64,000 bases of DNA from Pseudomonas capsici (GTDB taxonomy: Bacteria > Pseudomonadota > Gammaproteobacteria > Pseudomonadales > Pseudomonadaceae), in contig NZ_JAFGZD010000006.1 in the NCBI RefSeq assembly GCF_017165765.1, positions 62,001-126,000 of the forward strand, written 5' to 3'. A program made the position numbers and the translations under genes. Under the pieces are notes generated by a model that was not told where the DNA came from, searched no databases, and saw nothing but the letters and a program-made list of their open reading frames with translations. Each line of letters begins with the position of its first letter. Positions within the stretch are counted from its first letter, which is position 1. Of this stretch, positions 62,231-64,000 are shown in pieces.

Positions 62231-62911
62231 ATGTCGCTGGGAAGTGCCGACCTCGCGGCGATCTGGTTGACGCTGAAACTGGCGTCGCTGACAACCCTCA
62301 TCCTGCTGGTGATCGGCACGCCCATCGCACTCTGGCTGGCCAGGACCGACTCCTGGCTCAAAGGCCCGGTCGGCGCAGTGGTGGCCTTGCCTCTGGTGCT
62401 GCCGCCGACCGTCATCGGCTTCTACCTGCTGATACTGCTGGGGCCCAACGGTGTTGTCGGCCAGCTGACCCAGAGCCTTGGCATGGGCACCCTGACCTTC
62501 AGCTTCACCGGGCTGGTGATCGGCTCGGTTGTGTACTCGATGCCCTTTGTCGTGCAGCCATTGCAAAATGCTTTCGCGGCCATAGGCACACGCCCGCTGG
62601 AGGTGGCTGCCACCTTGAGAGCCGGCCCATGGGACACCTTTTTCCATGTGATTCTGCCACTGGCCAGACCTGGCTTCATCACCGGTGCGATTCTGGGCTT
62701 TGCCCATACCGTGGGCGAGTTCGGCGTGGTGCTGATGATTGGCGGCAATATCCCCGAGAAAACCCGCGTGGTATCGGTACAGATATTCGATCACGTCGAG
62801 TCGATGGAGTACCTGCAAGCCCACTGGCTGGCGGGTGCCATGCTGGTGTTTTCATTTCTGGTTCTTCTGGTGCTCTACTCAAGCGGCAAGTCCAGAGCAG
62901 GTTGGAGTTGA
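62231..62911 (+). CDS. modB: Molybdate ABC transporter permease
   Basis: A 226-residue inner-membrane permease with five or six helices. Family features are [57 protein letters not shown] and the EAA-like loop followed by [34 protein letters not shown]. It begins at the base after the modA stop, so translation is coupled. It forms the channel for molybdate with ModC. Confidence 0.93.
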   Translation: MSLGSADLAAIWLTLKLASLTTLILLVIGTPIALWLARTDSWLKGPVGAVVALPLVLPPTVIGFYLLILLGPNGVVGQLTQSLGMGTLTFSFTGLVIGSVVYSMPFVVQPLQNAFAAIGTRPLEVAATLRAGPWDTFFHVILPLARPGFITGAILGFAHTVGEFGVVLMIGGNIPEKTRVVSVQIFDHVESMEYLQAHWLAGAMLVFSFLVLLVLYSSGKSRAGWS

Positions 62912-62914
62912 TTC

Positions 62915-64000
62915 ATGGCATCACCCATCGCCGTTAGCCTGCAGATGGCTTTTCCCTCCTTCAAGGTGGATGTTGACCTGAGCTTGCCGGGCACAGGTGT
63001 GACCGCGCTGTCTGGCCCCTCGGGCTCAGGCAAGACCACCTGCCTGCGCTGCATCGCTGGCCTGGAGAAGGCACAACAGGGATTTATCCAGGTCAATGGC
63101 GAGATCTGGCAGGACTCGGCCAACGGCATATTCGTAGCACCTCACAAGCGTTCGATCGGCTATGTCTTTCAGGAAGCCAGTCTGTTCCCGCATCTGTCGG
63201 TCCGCGGCAATCTGGAATTCGGCCTGAGCCGTACACCCAAAAACCAGCGCAGCATTCAGATGCATCATGCGACCGTTCTGTTGGGCATCGACCACCTGCT
63301 CGATCGCCTGCCGGACAAACTCTCCGGCGGCGAGCGCCAGAGAGTCGGCATCGCCCGCGCCCTGCTGACCAGCCCACGCCTGATGCTGCTCGACGAACCA
63401 CTTGCCGCACTGGATACCCGGCGCAAGAACGAGATCCTGCCGTACCTGGAACGCCTGCATAACGAACTGGAAATCCCCATGCTCTACGTCAGCCATTCAC
63501 AGGATGAAGTGGCACGGCTGGCAGATCATCTGGTCCTGCTTGAGGAAGGCCGCGTTCTGGCCTGCGGCCCCATCGAAGAAACCCTCGCCAGACTCGATCT
63601 GCCACTGGCCATGGGCGACGATGCCGGCGTAGTGATCGAGGGCGCGGTGAGCGCTTACGACAGTCACTACCAGCTACTGACCATCACTCTGCCCGACAGC
63701 GACCTGCGCCTGACCGTCGCCCATACCGAACTGGCCAAGGGCAAGACATTGCGGGTCAAGGTACAGGCACGCGATGTCAGCCTCAACCTGCGAGCGGATG
63801 ACCAAAGCAGCATACTCAACCGATTGCCTGTAACCGTGATCAGCGAAGTCGCTGCTGACAACACGGCGCATATGCTGGTGCGACTGGATGCTGGCGGCAC
63901 ACCCTTGCTCGCCCGTATCACCCGTTACTCCTACGACAACCTGAGACTGTATCCGGGGCAACAACTCTGGGCGCAGATCAAGGCCGTTGCGGTACTGGCA
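62915..64000 (+). CDS. modC: Molybdate ABC transporter ATPase (3' end beyond window)
   Basis: 362 codons are visible and the frame is still open at base 64000; the full protein is expected to be only slightly longer. It shows Walker [14 protein letters not shown]-loop [14 protein letters not shown], signature [15 protein letters not shown], Walker [13 protein letters not shown] and H-loop [14 protein letters not shown]. The C-terminal TOBE domain (from about residue 290: [14 protein letters not shown]) is the molybdate-responsive part of ModC. ATG 62915 follows the modB stop by three bases. Confidence 0.92.
   Translation, partial: MASPIAVSLQMAFPSFKVDVDLSLPGTGVTALSGPSGSGKTTCLRCIAGLEKAQQGFIQVNGEIWQDSANGIFVAPHKRSIGYVFQEASLFPHLSVRGNLEFGLSRTPKNQRSIQMHHATVLLGIDHLLDRLPDKLSGGERQRVGIARALLTSPRLMLLDEPLAALDTRRKNEILPYLERLHNELEIPMLYVSHSQDEVARLADHLVLLEEGRVLACGPIEETLARLDLPLAMGDDAGVVIEGAVSAYDSHYQLLTITLPDSDLRLTVAHTELAKGKTLRVKVQARDVSLNLRADDQSSILNRLPVTVISEVAADNTAHMLVRLDAGGTPLLARITRYSYDNLRLYPGQQLWAQIKAVAVLA

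Overview
The window is a stretch of a Pseudomonas chromosome. Protein similarity throughout, GC-rich coding, short intergenic gaps and REP sequences of the type GGGAGGCAGCTTGCTGGCGA point to the genus and hint at the P. syringae/cichorii/viridiflava side of it. The species is an inference. No rRNA, tRNA, CRISPR array or prophage was found.

Layout. (1) 1-3.3 kb: end of an oligopeptide ABC importer (two permeases, a double ATPase) and a glutathione S-transferase. (2) 3.3-12.5 kb: an MFS exporter with a divergent LysR regulator; a sigma-54 activator facing an inositol-dehydrogenase / TIM-barrel / sugar-binding-protein operon behind a near-perfect -24/-12 promoter; a TetR regulator with a nitroreductase-like protein. 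(3) 12.8-28.7 kb: one tightly packed 12-gene operon. Its first six genes are the ebo (EDB) metabolite-trafficking set in the order eboD-C-A-B-E-F, with EboD fused to a VTT/DedA membrane domain. The last six encode two secreted single-CxxCH proteins that are paralogues of each other, two large leaderless proteins that are also paralogues, a secreted Cys-rich protein and a beta-propeller. I do not recognise this extension as a described system. (4) 28.8-30.7 kb: a damaged IS5/IS427-type element and an AT-rich orphan gene. (5) 30.9-44.7 kb: a TonB receptor, an XRE-cupin regulator, a PuuD/SpuA-like amidase, LysR, AzoR, a hydrolase, GATase1-AraC regulators, an orphan histidine kinase, trehalose synthase, a frameshifted LysR gene and a DJ-1/PfpI protein.

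(6) 44.8-57.0 kb, minus strand: a ten-gene biosynthetic operon that reads cupin, MetRS-like enzyme, DAO-type flavin oxidase, leaderless periplasmic-binding-like protein, amino-acid N-monooxygenase, SbnA-SbnB fusion (2,3-diaminopropionate synthesis), FAD/NAD(P) protein, LysE exporter, iron-type alcohol dehydrogenase, serine beta-lactamase-like hydrolase. Cupin + MetRS-like + N-hydroxylase + DAO is the known kit for N-N bond (hydrazine) formation, here as separate cupin and MetRS-like genes and combined with diaminopropionate supply. A hydrazine-type metabolite is the best inference.

(7) 57.2-64 kb: a Fur-box promoter that appears to drive a short terminator-ended RNA (PrrF-like architecture), a Xre/RES toxin-antitoxin pair, an AcuI-type reductase with its TetR regulator and two matching operators, a nitronate-monooxygenase-like enzyme, and modABC behind a 26-bp ModE-type palindrome, with modC running off the window.
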